NCBI GenBank assembly: GCA_003118195.1
Contig: BEXV01000034.1
Coordinates: forward strand, 133,117-197,116
Length of the DNA: 64,000 bases
Direction: 5' to 3'
DNA from: Hemicentrotus pulcherrimus
Taxonomy: Eukaryota; Echinodermata; Echinoidea; Camarodonta; Strongylocentrotidae
Both the position numbers and the translations under genes were made by a program. Below, in pieces: positions 59,942-64,000 of this stretch. Position 1 is the first letter of the stretch. Every line of letters starts with the position of its first letter. Under the pieces are notes generated by a model that worked only from the letters and a program-made list of their open reading frames with translations, had not been told where the DNA came from and made no database searches.

Positions 59942-62900
59942 TTTGAGTCTCTTGATGACTGGTTATTTGAAAAGTTATATCTTAAGGTATGGAACACTAC
60001 TCCTCTTTGACTCACTTACAATGGAGCAAGAAATGAACTTCAACATGGATCTCCACTCCAATGATAATTTCTCTCTTTGCAACTCTGATCATTGGTGATC
60101 ATTGGGGAGTACAGAAATCATCGATATAATCAGCATTCATGTACATTTCCAAAAAAAATGCACTCTATGAGTACTGTCAACAGGGAAGAGACGACTCAGA
60201 GCTCTTATGTAATCAAATGATATCCAGATTAATCCACGAATATATGAACAAGGCTACGGCCCATGATATCCTCTCATAAGTTATTACACATTTAATAGTT
60301 GACCTAAAGGGTATTCTGAACCAGCAAGTGTTACAATGCCTACCAGCACATTGACAGAGAGCACCGTAAATCGCCACTAGGAGGTGCCTTGTATTATGAA
60401 AGTTGTACAATAAAAGACCCTAAACAAATTTGATTATGACTGACTCTATAGGTCTCCAAAGCATAATTTCCATCCTGTTGTGTAAACCACATCAACAAAA
60501 ACAATCAACAAGGATAATCCCATTCATTAATCCACTAATCCATTTTCATAGGCCGTGGTTTCTCCAAACGTCTGATCCAAAAGGACACAAAACACTATCC
60601 ACAGATCTTCATAGAAACACGACTCGAGTTTGTCTACGCATGGATGATGTGAAGAACTGATATGACCAAGAACTTACTAGCGTGATTGTTCTCAAGTCTG
60701 CTCTAGAGCATGGGCAGGATACAATTGTTCCAACTACATTGTACATGCACACAGGAAAATACAACCAACCAATGCTGACCGAGGGACATCAAAGAGATAA
60801 AGATCAGCGCCAGGAAGTTGCCAACTGCTGGATCACATAAAAATACTGATTAGAATATGGCAGAGTAAAACTTCATGAGCCTTCACCCACACCCACTCCA
60901 AAATACTTTTCCTATAACTTTAATGGTTAAGGACAGGAAAATGTAGTGTATCCTTTAAGAGGAAATCCGCAGTGCAGGAAACAAAGGTTTTCAAGCGCTG
61001 TATACACTGTAACTGTAGCAAGCCAGGTTGGTTGGTCGGTTGTTCAGCTTGATCATAGATTTTGTCTTTTTATTGCCAAGTTTAATTTCCTGGATCTCAT
61101 GTCCATGGTCTGCGGTCGTGCTTGACACGATCGATGTCACAAATGAGTTGCAGCCTTGCGGACAAATTCCATGATGCAAGAAGCACAGACACAGCGCCTT
61201 GGCTCTCAGAGTTCTTCTGTTAACTTCAGGGAATCACAACTCCCTCAGCCGTCTCTAGACCCTCTACCAGCAGCAGAATTAGAGGACGACACACTTTCTC
61301 ACCATGGGTGACAGGCATAGAGACGGGTAAAGAGATGGCCTCTGTGTCGTTGTTGAGTGAGTAACAATATTCAAACTTTCTCCCCTGTTGTTTTTCACTT
61401 CCCTTTGGAGTGCTATGTTGTGGCTAAGTATGACACAGAGACGAAAGAGCCAGTCAGGGAACTAACTGTCGTCATACTTCAGATTGCTTCCAAACTTGAG
61501 TGTGCTACATGTAGCTCTGTTGTTACCTTCATCAGGATGTCATGTCATGTCATGTCATGTGATGTGTTAGTCAATCTGATCTGCCTACTTGATCTCCTGA
61601 TGATATACAACTTGCTAAAACTTATATACATGTAAGCACTTTGGTTTTTTGTAAAAAAATTATTTTCAACGGGAAGATAATTTTGAAAAAATCTAATCGA
61701 TAATGAGCATTGAGCAATGCTTTAAAAGATTAAAAGCCAAGCTAAACCTACATCATTTCCAATGTGAATTTCGTTTCTTTTCCCACTAACTTCTATGATT
61801 CTTCCCTCTTTACTGACAAACACACAGATTACAGAATGACCCAAAAGGAATAATTTCTGTGTTTTGCTCGTTTAATTCTCATAATGGTAAAATGTCTTTA
61901 TAATACAAATGCACGATATGCTTGATAGGTCAACTACAGTGTACATGTAGTACACAACAATAGCATTTTTTTTCCTTTTGAGTGCAAATCTTATTCCTAT
62001 GTACTGTACAGTGAATTACAATTGTGTACAAAAATATATTTTGGCATTGCAGGGTCCCAGCACTAGGTGGCAGCATTGCATTATCATAATAAGCATAATG
62101 AAAAGCACTCAGGTAATGGTAGCTCAGCAAAATGTGACATATAAACTACAGTTTAAAAAATGAAGACTACAGTTGTAGATCTGGCCAGCTAACTACAATA
62201 TTTTCATATACCGGTACAGGGTGTACGTACATTATATTTGTGATTAACCTTTTCATAGCAGGCAATTATCATCAATATATTTATCAGACTCTGGTCCAAA
62301 TATACTACATGTTTTTAAATTAGTTTACATACAACAAACTTTGGACTCATGCCTGTCAAAGACATTTATGAAGTATGGGGAGGGGAATATTCATTAGCCA
62401 GATATTTGCAGGAAGCTGCAAGTTTACATGCAACTACTTTGAGAGGTTGATTTATCTGGATTTTCCACATTAAGACCATCAAATTTACATTTAGAGTAGA
62501 CTCCTGACAAAGTTCTAGCATGGACTCTAGTCCCTACCACAAGAAGGATAGGGCCCATGGTTCTAGCAAAGTTTCCAAATGGAACCACCAGATGGCAGCA
62601 TTGCATATCTCATACATGTAGTGTGCAAAATAGGCCAAAAAAAGGTGTTGTGAAGACAGACAGGTATAATGGTCGGAGTTGAGTTGAATTTATAGTGAGG
62701 GAACTGGAAATAATATATTTAAAGATTAAGATACTTTCAAAATTTACTACCTTTATTTACAGAGGATATGTTCTCTTTTTTTCAAGTATCAATTAATTTT
62801 TTATTAAACCACAAACAAAAAATAATGCCTAGCTGACGGCTTACATTTGAAACCTAAAGCGTGAAGATAGGCAATGAGAAATTATGCTGTGATACTAAAC

Positions 62901-63029
62901 AAATAAACGCTTTGAAAAAACAAATATTTAAAAACAAAAAGCGATTTGATACACAGGAAGTACACAAACATTGTCTGAGTTATATTGACTAACAGACAAT
63001 ACAAGGGTGTTTACACCGAGACTGTGTGT
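59942..63029. other. EXOC4 upstream region
   Basis: Should contain the EXOC4 5' UTR and promoter. No TATA box is obvious near the first exon. An ATGTC pentamer run sits at 61539-61565. A small exon-like segment CACCATGGGTGACAGG ... GACGG|GTAAAG is at about 61302-61330 on plus. No recognised gene. Confidence 0.4.
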
Positions 63030-63428
63030 TAGGCCGCGTTTATGCTTCACTTTTGAAGGCAGAATGAGCGATTTGTAACGCTCATCGTAAACGCTCATCG
63101 TAATCGCAGTTCCACGATGTACTGTTTATGCTCACTTATCTGGCTCCTACAGGCAATTCTCTGTGTGTGGCCTTAATTGGTCTTCCAGCTGGATTCGCAA
63201 ACCTTCACTGTGCATGCTACGTAGATCCACTGGAGGTCAGTGCGTTGACCCCATTTAAACGCATTTACAAATTGTAAACGCATCTTTTTGTGAGTTTACG
63301 ATCGGCGATCGTGATCACCGTTTTTCGGTGATTCTACAAAGTGAGCATGAACGCAACAGTGTTTTAAACTAAACGCGTAACAGATGCCTGATTCTGGCCA
63401 GAAAAAGTGAAGCATAAACACGGCCTTA
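63030..63428. mobile_element. 399-bp foldback element
   Basis: Ends TAGGCCGCGTTTATGCTTCA (63030) and the inverse TGAAGCATAAACACGGCCTT (to 63427), about 25 bases with one mismatch. The interior is CpG-rich with AACGCTCATCGTA repeated in tandem at about 63079 and 63092. Confidence 0.8.
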
Positions 63429-63554
63429 GATAGGTCCATACCCACACAACAGAGACACCCAATTTATACCAACGTGTACATTTGCAGTGTATTTGCCATT
63501 TAAAAATGTCTTTTTCTAAAATGTGATTTGTTGTTTTGAAAAGCCATTACATAT

Positions 63555-63608
63555 TAAAGGTACTATGTCCCATTTGCAGGCCAAAACAAATGAAAAAGTT
63601 CAATTCCA
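63555..63608 (+). repeat. solo end of the 53-kb foldback family
   Basis: AAAGGTACTATGTCCCATTT and the next 30 bases match 53246-53300. No inverted partner is seen before the window ends; the following bases belong to the GGGGGCTC repeat. Confidence 0.6.
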
Positions 63609-63614
63609 ACCAGG

Positions 63615-63720
63615 GCTCAAATTAATTTTTTGTCCATGGGGGCTCTTCCCCTCAAAAAAGAGCCCCCGTGAGCCTTTTCACGGGGGCTCTTTTAGAACTG
63701 ACGGGGGCTCTTTTTATACA
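63615..63720. repeat. GGGGGCTCTT hairpin repeat, copy 2
   Basis: Three GGGGGCTCTT units (63639, 63683, 63704) with inverted AAGAGCCCCCGTGAG (63658-63672) give strong hairpins. Related to 26060-26260. Confidence 0.7.
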
Positions 63721-64000
63721 AATATCCATTGAATTAGTACCTATGATACTCCTCAATTATTTGCTATTACATCATTATCATTTTAATCAGCATTTTCGCT
63801 TTTACAAATTTACAAGCTACATAGCTGCTACTGACTTTCATCCCCTGATGACATTCTCTCGTTTTTTTTTTCCCGTTCTGCACATTCTTTCCTCCTCATT
63901 ATTCGGAGCAACCTTTACATTCTTTTTTACTGGCGGCGAGGCGATTTTGTATGTGTGCTTTTTTGGACAGGCGCGGATCCACGGGCCGATTCTACCGGCC

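Noticed and set aside
59571..60098. 175-residue plus-strand open frame
   Set aside because: Antisense to the EXOC4 serine-rich exon; the Leu/Pro-rich product mirrors serine codons read on the other strand.

Overview
The window looks like invertebrate deuterostome nuclear DNA, most likely an echinoderm and probably a sea urchin. This is inferred from short exons with GT-AG introns, animal-type proteins, AT-rich and CpG-poor sequence, tRNA-derived SINEs with tails such as AAGCGCTATATAA, and many small foldback elements. The assembly is draft quality: a 65-N gap at 20432-20496, single Ns at 10375 and 14917, and a suspicious 620-bp tandem copy at 9755-10995. The species is not proven.

Three protein-coding genes can be rebuilt exon by exon with consistent reading phase. 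(1) RPIA, ribose-5-phosphate isomerase, minus strand, 8 exons, 17444-24031. (2) FAM136A, a CX3C-type mitochondrial protein, plus strand, 3 exons, 24376-27461; it is divergent from RPIA and shares a short promoter region with it. (3) EXOC4 (Sec8), an exocyst subunit, minus strand, 23 exons, 31717-59941, 1083 residues, with an unusual serine-rich N-terminal first exon.

Layout. 1-17443: no gene recognised; repeats, low-complexity tracts, a candidate cis-regulatory cluster near 5.0-5.3 kb and the 620-bp tandem copy. 17.4-24.0 kb: RPIA, whose introns hold at least three inverted-repeat elements. 24.0-24.4 kb: bidirectional promoter. 24.4-27.5 kb: FAM136A, with a TIR-like element in intron 1 and a tRNA-like palindrome in intron 2. 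27.5-31.7 kb: a foldback element directly after the FAM136A stop, then unassigned sequence. 31.7-59.9 kb: EXOC4, with a 640-bp CAT-triplet tract, SINEs, MITE-like elements and a LINE fragment in its introns. 60-64 kb: EXOC4 upstream region and further foldback elements.

The most interesting signal is in EXOC4. The introns upstream of exons 5 and 7 (introns 4 and 7 by position) and the intron next to exon 3 carry decayed tandem copies of the neighbouring exons or exon edges, some still keeping a splice site and a recognisable peptide. A second signal is the octamer TACCGGTA, which I count 16 times, far more than base composition would suggest. No toxin or viral gene, CRISPR array or functional tRNA or rRNA gene was recognised.
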